64,000 nt of DNA from Nemophila menziesii (GCA_029959085.1 JARWIR010000023.1:9933860-9997859); one strand, 5' to 3'. Positions 49,380 through 60,690 are shown, counted from the first letter of the stretch. Made by a program: numbers and translations. The notes: generated from the letters alone by a model not told the origin.

Positions 49380-49476
49380 CGTCTCAATCGAAATACAAAT
49401 CAAAGTTGCAGCTACCTTAAAACTACCCCTTACTTTTAGGTGACTAAGGTGTTATTTGGGTTTGGAAAGGTTTATA

Positions 49477-49481
49477 GATGG
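49477..49481. repeat. Target site duplication, left
   Basis: GATGG immediately left of the LTR start at 49482, repeated at 60417-60421. Related sites (for example 17033, GAGATGATTTTTAG) show the uninterrupted sequence. Confidence 0.8.
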
Positions 49482-50978
49482 TGGTGGGGCCTAGGGTGTG
49501 ATAAAATAAGATATAATTAACGTGCAAATAACACCCTAAACTACACGGTTCTGCAAGTATACAGATCGTATGCAAGTTTTAGTTAATGATTAAGATTCGT
49601 TCCGCAAAGACTACAGAGGTTAGGAGAATCTTATGAAAATACAAAGTGCAACTAAATTAAGGATAGAACAACTAAACGCAATTAAAAGTAAAGACAAATA
49701 AAGATGAAATTGAGAAACTAATTGACTAAATTAAACTACGAATTAAAAGAAAAAAAATAAAATACGAAAGAGAAGTGATATGAGAATATAGCTTAAGTTA
49801 TTAGCATTTAATCCCCACTAGTTTTGCCGTACTAAACATGTAAGGGTGAATTATGTAGTATTTCCCTAATCGGTCCTAATTCGCTATCGGTAGTTTCAAA
49901 TAGGATTTACCTGTGTCAATAAGGCTTCCTAAGCAAACTTTCCCTGTAATTGGTAAATAGTTACAAGAACTAAACCATAGTGATTATCTAGCTAGGTTGG
50001 GTTGTCAGATCAGACCTAATACTAGACGTTATGTGCTAAACATGCAATTAAACACCGTTGTCAATGGTGACCTAAATACTAGATGGTAATTCTAAATGGC
50101 GGCCGTCCACAAGAACACAGAATATAAATCCAAACACATAAACAGAGAATAAAACCTATAATTCTATTTTAAACATTAAATTCCCAAATTAGATAGATGT
50201 CAATCAAAACTAGGGTTCATACATATATGCTAAAAACTCAAAAGAAAGAAATTTAGTTCATGAAAGAAAAGAAAGAAATTACAAATCTAAAGGTAGAAGA
50301 AGACATTGTTGATGATAGCTCCTTCCAGACTTCTCTCTAGTGTTCTAAGCTTCCTCTTGGTTTAAGGTTTCACCAAGGATGATTTAAGAATGTTAAGAAG
50401 CTTTATTTATAGTGTATAGGTTGACCTAAATCGTTTCTTTAGAGATAAGTTAAGTAATAGACTCCTAGCCCAACTCAAATTCGTAAGGAAATAAAGATAA
50501 ACACTGATGGACCGTTTTGAGCGTATCTTTTTCGTTATTGGTCGGATTTAGCTCCATAAGATACCAAACGAATCGCAACAGAATTATCTTGACCCTAAAG
50601 AAGGAAATTACCAAAATCAGCCTATTTCTTTGGTAAAAACGCACATCTTTAGACGTGTATGCAGAATCCCAGATTTAGGCAGCTTTTCCTTTTCCATCTT
50701 TTTAGCTTTTGTTTCCTTATCTCCAATTTCCATTCAAATCTATTTCCATAAGTTGTTGTTTTTGACTTGGACTCTAATTAATCTCCATAATTATCTTTAA
50801 AGCTTCACACTAAATAAACAATTAAACCCAATATGCTCTAAAAATATTATGTTTCTAAATCAAGACCCAAAAATAGGAAAGCGCACTTAACTAAGCTAAA
50901 ATCAACCTATAAACTAATAAATAAGCCTAAAATGATGTCTCAGAAGTATATTTTATTATCACAAATGAGGAGACATTA
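49482..50978 (-). mobile_element. 3' LTR of the Athila-type element
   Basis: Begins TGGTGGGGCCTAGGG and ends GGAGACATTA, with the TATA box on the minus strand (CTATAAATAAAG) at 50401-50412. 1,497 bp. The hairpin 50933-50978 lies at the end next to the polypurine tract. Confidence 0.9.
50401..50412 (-). promoter_or_regulatory. LTR TATA box
   Basis: Minus strand CTATAAATAAAG. The other LTR has CTATAAATAC at 59842-59851. Confidence 0.5.
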
Positions 50979-50998
50979 AGACCCCCAACTCAAAGTTG
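50979..50998 (-). promoter_or_regulatory. Polypurine tract of the Athila-type element
   Basis: The minus strand reads CTTTGAGTTGGGGGTCT next to the 3' LTR. Similar tracts appear farther inside near 51819-51840 and 52384-52404. Confidence 0.7.
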
Positions 50999-52638
50999 TT
51001 TCGTCCCGATACAATAAAAGTAAAGAACAGTAGGGTAGTCAAAATAAACAAGAAGAAGTCGGAGGAGAAAAAGAACAGAATATAATGAATGATCCTAGAG
51101 CATAGAATCCAAAAAATATCATGTAGTAATGCTTAAGAACTAATGCACAAATATGCCTAATACACATGTAATCAACAATCCATAAATTCAAGTTAAGATT
51201 AATTTCGCAATGCCAGAAAGAGAGGATGATAACTTAGTTCAGGTTAATGGCTATAGGTTGTTCATAGGTCCTAAATACAGCATCCAATGGTCCACTTACC
51301 TACTTACATAATAGCTCAATTGTTTCTCCATCTATTAGTTAGAAATCCTAAGGTCTTGGTTATAACTTGGCTTAAGGACGGGTGTGGTATATTTGGATAA
51401 TGAAAAGTGAGCTTTCGGCTCTCTCCTCACTAGCCATCAACGAATCGCCCTAGAGCTTGAGTTTTCACTCGAAGATGTTCTCACTCAACCCAATTTATTG
51501 ATGCTTTTTAATATGCATCCCCAATAATCACAATTAAAAGCTTTGATGATATAAAATCCACTTTGCCGGTCCGAATATATATTTTCTTTTCACATCAATT
51601 TTTTTCCTTTTGTATAGCTATGATTCTCTTTTGAAGGTGAGATATCACACTATTTTTCATATATATATTCTTTCTTTGTGTGCCCTTGTTGGCAAAATTA
51701 GCTCGTAGCTTCTTTTTCATTCACTATTACCCCGACAAAGGGGTACAATAATAACAATTCATCATCAATAAAATCACAAAGATAATTCCCAATTCCCAAA
51801 GTACCCTAAGTATGAAACCCACCACCCCAAACTCAAGCTCTAAAACGAATTTGTCTCAGGTTTTGCGATTCGAGTGCGGGTCATATAGATAAGTCCTAAA
51901 ACTAGGGTACGGATTATAATGTGTTTCAATAAAGGCTTTAGAAAGGCTCAGAGGGGCTAAGACGGATAAATAATCATAATATCAAACAAAAGGGTGAGAA
52001 AGTCTAAAGGCTTCAAGTGTTTTATCATGAAAGAACTGCCTTAGTCATTTTTCTGATTACCGGATTTTGTTACGTTTTCATTATTAGTTCATAGACAAGT
52101 GGGTTTTCAACTAATTTTGAACCTCACGTTCTACACACCAAATAACTATTCCTAAGTTTCGACGTGATTTCTTAGCATTGCTCATTATGTTTTCTATCCT
52201 TTATTTCCTGTTTTCATACATGCATGTAAACAAATTTGTTGCATCTTTCAAAAACATACTACTTACTATCATTGACCTAATAAAATCATGCTCAAATAGG
52301 TACATTCAAGATATTCTATGCCTTAATTCAACCTAAAAGTTTTAAATTTTAAGCAAAAACGAAAAGAAGATGAGGACAACGAATCCCCACCCCCAACTCA
52401 AAAGTGAGTCGTGTCCCCACGACTCGAAAAAGACTCAAGAATGGAATAAAATTTAAAATAAAACTAACTAAACTACCTAATGCATACAAGCTAGTAAGAA
52501 AAATTTAGAATGACCTACCTGGCTGGCCATAGAGATCCATCATATCATCCTCCTCATCCGAAGCTGAAGGATCGGTATAACTATCAATATCCTTATACAA
52601 GGTCAAATCTTCTATCTGTAACTCCAACTGTATGACTT
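50999..52638 (-). mobile_element. Athila-type element 3' UTR
   Basis: Non-coding region with two more polypurine-like motifs (CACCACCCCAAACTCAAGC at 51821; CCCCACCCCCAACTCAAAA at 52385, both given on the plus strand). Next to the second is the hairpin GAGTCGTG-TCCC-CACGACTC at 52406-52425. The same layout is visible in the diverged relics of blocks 1-3, so this region is more conserved than its lack of genes suggests. Confidence 0.55.
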
Positions 52639-52797
52639 CTATCCAAAATCCTTGTTATCTTCACGTAATCTTTCAACTTCGTTCTGTAACTTGAGAGCCC
52701 AAGGAGGAAGATCATAAACAATTTCTGAGGAAGAGGTAGAAGAACCTTGGTCTTGGATTTTTATTTTCTTTAAAGGTCTCCTTGATGGTATGGACAT
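52639..52797 (-). pseudogene. Remnant of post-integrase ORF
   Basis: A 52-codon frame from the ATG at 52797: MSIPSRRPLKKIKIQDQG, a Ser/Thr run, and then DLPPWALKLQNEVERLREDN, a short predicted coiled coil. It is similar in style to the C-terminal part of Athila-lineage accessory ORFs. Sequence on both sides is frameshifted, so it is a fragment. Confidence 0.4.
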
Positions 52798-53300
52798 TCT
52801 AGCAGTTAATCTCTTCTTTGATGGTGGTTGTGCTGGCGCCTTTTATTTTGATTCTTCAGAAACCTCATAAAGATTGATGGGATTTTCAATGGTGGCCCCA
52901 GGCGATTTCTTATTCTTCCCAAGGATTGAGCACTTTCTCTTGTATTCCATAGCTTCAGATCTGTTAGTCCTGCTTGATTTACCCACAACTCAAGTTATAC
53001 CAAGGATGGATTAAAAGTTTAAGGAAAATTTGGTGTAGCTTGATGTTTTTCCTTGGAATTGGTGAAAGAGAAAGGTTTGTTGGTAGATCTTGGAAGAAAT
53101 CTTTAAAGCTTGATGAATTTGATGAAGGGATTGTGTTTATGGAGGATGGAGGGGAGGATTTGATGAGTTGTTGTGTTAATTGTGAAGGTTTGCACAAGCT
53201 TTAAAGTGTTTATACAGGGTTTGGGTTTGAAAAATTCGTATGGGGGAGGCTAGGGTTTATCTTGTAAGGTAAGAAGTTGATTAAGAAAGAAATTCCTTCA
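52798..53300. other. Degenerate region between accessory ORF and palindrome array
   Basis: Short frames on both strands (52974-53204 plus, 53197-52979 minus) show no recognised domain. Probably the decayed N-terminal part of the accessory ORF. Confidence 0.3.
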
Positions 53301-53309
53301 CAAACCGCC

Positions 53310-53660
53310 ACTGGGCGGTATACCGGGCATAATCCGCGGTATACCGGACCCATCAGGTCTTCAAATTTTCGTCTCGTCAAGGACCCCGCGGTACATACCC
53401 CATGTCACGGGTTTTTGCCTCTGCCCAATATCTCATCTCCGTCAAAAAACCTGCGCTATCCAACCCGTATCACGTGTTTTAGCTTCAGCGGTATACCGGG
53501 CATAGCCTCCGGTATACCGGACCTATCATGCTCAAAAAAATTTCGTCTCGGCATAGACCACGTGGCAGCCACCCCGTGGTACGGGTTTTTGCTCCTGTGG
53601 TATCCTCCGGTATACCGGGCTTTTTGGGCTGTATACCGGACCCATGTGCGAATTTTTCCA
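53310..53660. repeat. Array of paired CGGTATACCG palindromes
   Basis: CGGTATACCG starts at 53316, 53337, 53489, 53510 and 53608, and a variant TGTATACCGG lies near 53630. They fall into three pairs, each 21-22 bp apart, within a larger imperfect tandem repeat (about 173 and 119 bp) that also shares ATTTTCGTCTCG and ACGGGTTTTTGC. The region is clearly GC-richer than its surroundings. No gene. Confidence 0.8.
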
Positions 53661-53849
53661 AGACCCCAAACTCGTTCCCTACACAATAACGCACTACCTT
53701 TCTCTCCTATTACCTTGTAAACACAATTAAAAATATACACTAACTTAATATTATACACTACAAAGCAAATAAACTAATCTAAAAAGTAATTAAAACAAGG
53801 GGTGTCTCCCAAGAGCACTTTTGTTTAACGTCTTTGAGTTAGACGTGTA

Positions 53850-55604
53850 CCTCAGGCTAAGCGCATTCAACGAGATGGAGTGTCTCCTCTCGCCCAAAGT
53901 CCTCACTATCATGGTATCTCTTCAAACACTGGCCATTCACCATGAATGTCCGTTACTCGGTTGGATATTCAATTTCAATCGCTCCATGAGGTGTGACTTT
54001 AGTACAATGTAAGGTCCTCCCCAACGGGATTTAAGCTTTCCTGGGTAGTTTGAAAATCGAGAGTTGTATAATAAAACTTTCTGTCCTATCTCGAATTTCT
54101 TGGGACAGAGTCGTTTATCATGCCATCGCTTTGTTTTCTCCTTGTAGAGACGTGAATTTTCATAGGCCAGATAATGAAACTCCTCCAACTCGTTCAACTG
54201 CATCATCCTTTGCTTTCCGGCCAAGTCTGGGTCTAGATTCAGAGTTTTAATAGCCCAGTAGGCTCGAGCTTCAAGTTCAATCGGTAGATGACATGCCTTT
54301 CCGTAGACCATGTGATATGGAGATGCCCCAACTAGTGTTTTAAATGCTGTTCTGTAAGCCCAGAGAGCATCATCTAGCTTTAAAGACCAATCTTTTCTCG
54401 ATTTACTCACGGTCTTCTCAAGAATAGATTTAATTTCCCGTTTGGAAACTTCAGCTTGACCGTTAGTTTGTGGATGATAACCGGTTGAAGTACGGTGTTT
54501 CACTCCAAACTTACAAAGAAAATTTCTCAGAGGAGCATTCAGAAAATGGGTACCTTTATCACTGATTAGAACACGTGGCGTGCCGTGTCTTGAAAAGATG
54601 TTTGATTTTAAGAACTTAATCACGGTTTGAGCATCGTTCTTTGGTGTCGCCACTGCTTCTACCCATTTTGACACATAATCTACCGCAAGAAAAATATAAA
54701 GATTTCCATGGGAGGTGGTGAAAGGTCCCATGAAATCTATTCCCCATACATTAAAGATTTCAACTTCAAGAATATTATTAAGCGGCATCGCGTCTCTTTT
54801 TGATATGTTGCCAGTGAACTGGCATCTGTGACATGATTGGACATAACGATGACAATCTTTGTGTATGGTAGGCCAATAGAACCTGGATTGAAGAATTTTA
54901 GCTGCGGTTCTATCGCCTTTAAAGTGACCTCCATAAGGTGAACTATGACAACCTTCAATGATTTTCTCCATCTCACCTTCATGTACACATCTTCTAACCA
55001 CTTGGTCTCTACAAATCTTCCAGAGGTACGGTTCATCCCAATAATACTCCTTGGCCTGGTGGCTTAATCTGTGTCTTTGTTGTGGGTGGAAATCTTTGGG
55101 AAAGACACCACTCACGATGAGGTTGACAAGATCTGCATACCATGGCACAAAAGCATGTTTAATAGCAAAAAGTTGTTCGTCAGGGAATACCTCTTTAACC
55201 AATAACGGTTCTTTGTTCGCATCAGATCCTTCGAGCCTTGATAAATGATCAGCAACCTGATTTTCGCATCCTTTTCGGTCTCGAATGTCTATGTCGAATT
55301 CTTGAAGTAACAGTACCCATCTAATAAGACGCGGCTTAGCGTCCTTTTTCTTCATAAGGTACCTAATGGCTGAATGGTCTGTGAATACAATAGTTTTCTT
55401 CCCAACCAGATAGGGACGAAATTTATCAAAAGCATAAACCACGGCCAACATCTCTTTCTCCGTCACTGTATAGTTCATCTGGGCAGCGTTGAAAGTCTTA
55501 CTTGCATAATAAATCGTGTGAAAAGTCTTGTCTTTCCTCTGACCCAACACAACACCCATAGTGTGATCACTAGCATCGCACTTTCCAATCAGGAGGTATA
55601 ACAA
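53850..55604 (-). pseudogene. pol: RNase H and integrase of the Athila-type element
   Basis: RNase H near residues 8-125 of the long frame ([52 protein letters not shown]), all four acidic residues present. Integrase follows: zinc-binding H220-H227-C258-C261, catalytic D290 (GIDFMGP), D349 (LISDKGTHF) and E385 ([10 protein letters not shown]) with 35 residues between the last two, then the GPY-type C-terminus ([10 protein letters not shown]). A frameshift at about 54005 changes the last 30 residues; the original frame can be followed to about 53850 but has a stop. About 20 bp is missing at the junction with RT (55570-55604), which also shifts the frame. Confidence 0.92.
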
Positions 55605-56690
55605 TAGGTGTGGAGATCAGTTTCTCTTTAATCGTCAAGAACGCTTGATGATATTCTTCAGTAAAATTAAAAGGAGTATCCTTGTCAAGTAAAGAGCAAA
55701 GCGGTTTGGCGATCTTGGAGAAATCTTTAATAAACTTTCGATAAAATCCTGCGTGACCCAAGAAACTTCTCACTCCTTTAACAGAAACTGGAGGTGGTAG
55801 TGTTTTGATAACTTCAATTTTAGCACGATCAACCTCCATCCCTGCCTTCGAAACTTTATGTCCCAACACAATTCTCTCTTGAACCATGAAGTGGCATTTT
55901 TCCCAATTAAGCACAAGATCTTTTTCTCGACATCTCTCAAGGACTTTCTCAAGATTATTTAAACAATCATCAAAACTATCTCCAAACACCGAAAAATCAT
56001 CCATAAAAACCTCCAAATACTTATCAATCATGTCCCAAAATATCTCCATCATGCACCTCTGGAACGTGGCAGGTGCATTGCATAAACCAAACAGCATTCT
56101 TCTATAAGCAAAAGTACCAAAAGGACATGTAAAAGTTGTTTTGTGTTGATCAAGGGGATCTACACAGATCTGATTATACCCCGAATATCCGTCAAGGAAA
56201 CCATAATACTCTCTCCCTGCAAGTTTGTCTAGCATCTGATCAATGAATGGTAGAGAGAAGTGATCTTTCTTTGTTGCTTTGTTCAGTCTTCGGTAATCCA
56301 TGCACACTCGCCACCCCACAACTGGTCTTGATGGTATGGCTTCGCCTTGATCATTAAGGATGGTAGTGATACCTCCTTTCTTTGGAACACATTGCACTGG
56401 ACTAACCCAATCACCGCTAGCAATTGGATAGATAATTCCTGCGTCTAACAACTTGATAACTTCCTTCCTTACTACTTCTTTCATAGCTGGCATGAGTCTC
56501 CTTTGTCCCTCTATAGATCGCCCACCTTTGTTCTCAAGAATGATTTTGTGTTTGCAAACGGAAGGACTAATTCCTTTGATGTCGGCAATAGTCCATCTGA
56601 ATGCTTCTTTGTTCGCGCGAAGTACTTGAAGTAGCTTCTCCTCTTGAGGACCTGAAAGGTTAGCAGAAATAATAACAGGAAAGTTTTATT
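55570..56690 (-). pseudogene. pol: Reverse transcriptase of the Athila-type element
   Basis: From a one-base deletion at about 56680 the frame reads EAFRWTIADIKGISPSVC, then the RT core: GIIYPIASGDWVSPVQCVPK, RVCMDYRRLNKATKKDHFSL, FLDGYSGYNQI, TFTCPFGTFAYRRMLFGLCN, PATFQRCMM and the catalytic FMDDFSVFG (residues 163-166 from the first Met at 56493). The thumb and connection (LGHKVSKAGMEVDRAKIE, VRSFLGHAGFYRKFIKDFS) follow. The core itself is uninterrupted for 307 codons and its catalytic residues are present. The enzyme is separated from protease and RNase H by frameshifts. Confidence 0.93.
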
Positions 56691-57047
56691 CGTACCTAGA
56701 TATGCATAGCATAGATGATCGGGAAGTGGTTTTTCTTCGAGAATAGGTGGACATATTATAGATGGTTGTTTCATGGGTTCAATGTCACCTGGTTCTCGAA
56801 GTAGTTCTCGCACATTTGATCCTAATGCAGCTACATCTTCAGGAGGAATCTCGAGTTCCTCTGGTTATTCAAGTGCTAAGGCCTTGTCAAGATCATCATC
56901 TAAGCTTTCTTCATTGAAAACTTCTTGCACCATTTTTCCGATGACATCTATTTTAAAGCATTCATCTTTGGACATTGGTAATTTCATAGCCTGAAACACA
57001 TTGAATCGTATCTGTTCGCCTTGTACTCTCATGATCAACTCACCATT
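56691..57047 (-). pseudogene. pol: Protease-RT linker of the Athila-type element
   Basis: Minus strand NGELIMRVQGEQIRFNVFQA, then an acidic stretch, KPLPDHLCYAYLG. It has an in-frame stop at 57048-57050 and another near 56870. It is part of the polyprotein upstream of RT and has no catalytic motif. Confidence 0.75.
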
Positions 57048-57400
57048 CTAAACATCAATTAGTGTACGCCCCGTGGCTAAGAATGGTCTACCCAAAATGA
57101 TGGGGACATTCTTATCCGCGTCGTAGTCAAGAATAATAAAATCACAAGGAAAAACAAAAGAGCCAGCTTTAACTAAAACATCTTCAATTTTACCTATTGG
57201 TCGTGAAAGGGAGCGATCCGCCATTTGTAATACCACAAATGTGGGTACTACTTCTCCAATATTAAGCTTCTCGAACAGGGATCTAGGCATGAGATTAATG
57301 CTTGCCCCTAGATCACATAATGCTTTCCCGGTCCAACTCTCTCCAATGCCGATAGGAATTGTAAAACTTCCGGGATCTTCTAATTTTGGTGGCAACTCAC
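57048..57400 (-). pseudogene. pol: Aspartic protease of the Athila-type element
   Basis: LPPKLEDPGSFTIPIGIG leads into the active site CDLGASINLMP (catalytic Asp codon about 57312-57314). The flap-like LQMADRSLSRPIGKIEDVLVK follows, then the C-terminal ILGRPFLATGRTLIDV. This releases Gag and Pol proteins. The active-site Asp is present. A stop follows at 57048. Confidence 0.9.
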
Positions 57401-58933
57401 TTTGACATATAGCACTCCACTCCCTAGGTAATCCAATTGTTTCCCCAGTTTCTATACTACACTTGTTGGAGAGAATGTCCTTCATGAATTTAAGATAGGT
57501 TGGAATTCTCTGGAGAGCTTCAACAAGAGGTATATTAACTTCCAATTTCTTCAACATGTCAATGAACTTCTTGAATTCCAGGTCATTGTCCTTCTTTCTG
57601 ACACGTGAAGGGTATGGTGGTGGAGGGAGTGTATTGAGTTCCACTGGCTTTCTTGTCTTGTCAGGTGTCTCGGCTTGAACACTCTTCGGTTTAACTACCT
57701 CCTCAACTATATCTTTGATTGTTTCATCCCCCCTTTGTTCTGGAATAGGGAATGGTTCAGGCTCTGGTCTAGGTGGAGGTAGTTGCTTTCCACTTCTCAA
57801 TTCAACTGTATGGCAAGAATCATCTCTAGGAGCAATAGTATCACTTGGGAGTTTCCCTTTAGGCCGATTCTGTAATGTACTCGCCATCTGTGATAAAGTA
57901 TGCTCTAGTTGCTTGATAAGCTTATCCTGAGTTCGAACTTTCTGTTGGCTATGATTCATTTTCTCAGCTGCTTGCATTATTTTAGCCATACTTGATTTCA
58001 AGTTTTGGTTTTTATCTTGTTTTGCCAGTTGCATTGATTGTTTCGGTGGATCTTTCTTTGGTTCTTGACAAGCTTTCTCAACAATGGGTGCCTTTTTCTG
58101 AATAGGTTGTGGTGGATTATAGTATTGAGATTGGGGTTTATGATAAGTATCTTGCTTTCCGACCCAAATCTTTTGCTGTGGAGGTTGTTGATAATTAGTG
58201 TAGCTTTCTTGAGAATTAGTATAACTATTAGAATAATAGTTATCTTGAGGATATGTAATGGAAGCTACTGCTGGATTATTCATACACCCTTCCCACACGT
58301 GATTTCTAGATCCACAACCAGGACACGAAGGAACTGCGCGTAATGTATTCACCTAAGAAATTATTCGGGCTTGTTCTTTTAGTTCCTCAAGTTGTTGAGC
58401 CAATTCTTTAAGCTTCAGAGATTCTGAAGTGTCTTCTTTTATTGCTCTCTTTGGCCAACTTCTTTCGTTCTCAAGAATTCTTTCCATCCCCAACTCAGCC
58501 TCTTCAGGATCTAGCAACACAAAACCTGCGTTTCCCAACGAATCTGCTTTCTCTCTTGATTTATCATTAATGCCTCCATAAAATAAGGTTAGATAATATT
58601 CCGGCAAGGATTGATGATATGGGCATCTCGCCTTCTGCTCATTAAATCGTAACCATGCTTCACCCAAACTCTCTCTGTCTTCCTGTATAAATTGCTCAAG
58701 CTTTAACATATCTTTTAAACGTCTACTAACCGGATAGAAACGGTCTAGGAATCTTGCTTGAAGCTTGTCCCAATCTGGAATAACATGAGGGTATTAGGAA
58801 TCATACCAATCGCTTGCACATCCGGTCAAGAAGAACTGGAACATCAGGTAATACACTTGCTCCCTAGTAACTCCTTTTACGATATAAGCATCACAGATCT
58901 GCATGAATTTCTGAATATATCGGATCGGATCTT
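57401..58933 (-). pseudogene. gag: gag of the Athila-type element, N-terminus deleted
   Basis: The frame emerges directly from the 5' LTR at about 58933: QDPIRYIQKFMQICDAYIVK, SDWYDS, a TAA (58794-58796), then DRFYPVSRRLKDMLKLEQFI and LPEYYLTLFYGG, a TAG at 58353-58355, the zinc knuckle CPGCGSRNHVWEGC, and a long Pro/Gln-rich and coiled region with VELRSGK near 57790. All pieces are in one frame. Roughly the first third of gag, the leader and the primer-binding site are missing compared with 1671-3376. Confidence 0.9.
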
Positions 58934-60416
58934 GGGTGTGATAAAATAAGATATAATTAACGTGCAAATAACACCCTAAACTACACGGTTCTGCAAGTAT
59001 ACAGATCGTATGCAAGTTTTAGTTAATGAATAAGATTCGTTCCGCAGAGACTACAGAGGTTAGGAGAATCTTATGCAAATACAAAGTGAAACTAAATTAA
59101 GGATAGAACAACTAAACGCAATTAAAAGTAAAGACAAATAAAGATGGAATTGAGAAACTAATTGACTAAATTAAACTAAGAATTAAAAGACAGAAAATAA
59201 AATACGAAAAAGAAGTGATATGAAAATATAGCTTAAGTTATTAGCATGTAATCCCCACTAGTTTTGCCGTACTAAACATGTAAGGGTGAATTATGTAGTA
59301 TTTCCCTAATCGGTCCCAATTCGCTATCGGTAGTTTCAAATAGGATTTACCTGTGTCAATAAGGCTTCCTAAGCAAACTTTTCCTGTAATTGGTAAATAG
59401 TCACAAGAACTAAACCATAGTGATTATCTAGCTAGGTTGGGTTGTCAGATCAGACATAATACTAGACGTTATGTGCTAAACATGCAATTAAACACCGTTG
59501 TCAATGGTGACCTAAATACTAGATGGTAATTCTAAATGGCGGCCGTCCACAAGAACACAGAATATAAATCCAAATACATAAACAGAGAATAAAAACTATA
59601 ATTCTATTTAAAACATTAAATTCCCAAATTAGATAGATTCAATCAAAACTAGGGTTCATACATATATGCTAAAAACTCAAGCTAAAGAAATTTAGTTCAT
59701 GAAAGAAAAGAAAGAAATTACAAATCTAAAGGTAGAAGAAGACATTGTTGATGATAGCTCCTTCCAGACTTCTCTCTTGTGTTCTAAGCTTCCTCTTGGT
59801 TTAAGGTTTCACCAAGGATGATTTAAGAATGTTAAGAGTATGTATTTATAGTGTATAGGTTGACCTAAATAGTTTCTTTAGAGATAAGTTAAGTAATAGA
59901 CTCCTAGCCCAACTCAAATTCGTAAGGAAATAAAGATAAACACTGCTGGACCGTTTTGAGCGTATCTTCTTCGTTATTCGTCGGATTGAGCTCCATAAGA
60001 TACCAAAAGAATCGCAACAGAATTATCTTGACCCTATAGAAGGAAATTACCAAAATCAGCCTATTTCGTAGGTAAAAACGCACATCTTTAGACGTGCATG
60101 CAGAATCCCAGATTTAGGCAGCTTTTCGTTTTCCATCTTTTTATCTTTTGTTTCCTTATCTCCAATTTCCATGCAAATCTCTTTCCATAAGTTGTTGTTT
60201 TTGACTTGGACTCTAATTAATCTCCATAATTATCTTTAAAGCTTCACACTAAATAACAATTAAAACCAATATGCTCTAAAGATATTATTTTTCTAAATCA
60301 AGACCCAAAAATAGGAAAGTGCACTAAACTAAGCTAAAATCAACCTATAAACTAATAAATAAGCCTAAAATAATGTCTCAGAAGTATATTTTATTATCAC
60401 AAATGAGGAGACATCA
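58934..60416 (-). mobile_element. 5' LTR of the Athila-type element, 12 bp short
   Basis: Matches 49494-50978 throughout. It lacks the last 12 bp of the LTR (minus-strand end), where the sequence changes to gag. It ends at 60416 with GGAGACATCA, followed by the target duplication GATGG (60417-60421). The hairpin is at 60371-60416. Confidence 0.9.
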
Positions 60417-60690
60417 GATGGTTTTTAGTAAAGTGAGTATAATGGAATCTCAATTGGGTGAATAAGATTTAAGGAGTTTAGAATAGGTTTCTAGAAAATT
60501 TTGGATTTAAATCTTGATTTCTAAGTGTTATGGAATGATTTGGATGGTGAAAATTAGTTTCTTGGAGTGGAAAGATAAATTTGGATGCAAATATATGGTA
60601 TTTTGGTTGTGTGGTGAAGGCTGGTTGTAGCTTTAGTGGAGTTTTGGTTTTTGGAGAAGAAGAAGGCTTAAGGTTTTGGTCATTGGTATG
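60417..60690. mobile_element. Continuation of block 3 gypsy relic
   Basis: Resumes the sequence interrupted at 49481; matches 17030-17301 and 32545-32830. Confidence 0.6.

Larger units (their letters stand above)
49482..60416 (-). mobile_element. Athila-type Ty3/gypsy element, 10.9 kb, internally deleted
   Basis: Order on the minus strand: 5' LTR (60416-58934), gag, protease, RT, RNase H, integrase, a 3-kb post-integrase region, polypurine tract, 3' LTR (50978-49482). It is flanked by GATGG. The LTR length, tRNA-Asp-type relatives, protease-RT-RNase H-integrase order, lack of a chromodomain and long 3' region fit the Athila lineage. By hand count the LTRs differ at roughly 45 of 1,480 positions (about 3%), so the insertion is fairly young. 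The leader, primer-binding site and gag N-terminus are deleted and the polyprotein carries at least three stops and three frameshifts, so it is not autonomous. Confidence 0.9.

Noticed and set aside
53277..53758. Overlapping frames of 100-147 codons on both strands in the palindrome array
   Set aside because: The higher GC content and repeats reduce stop codons by chance; the proteins are repeats of the palindrome (GIP, RYT) without a domain.
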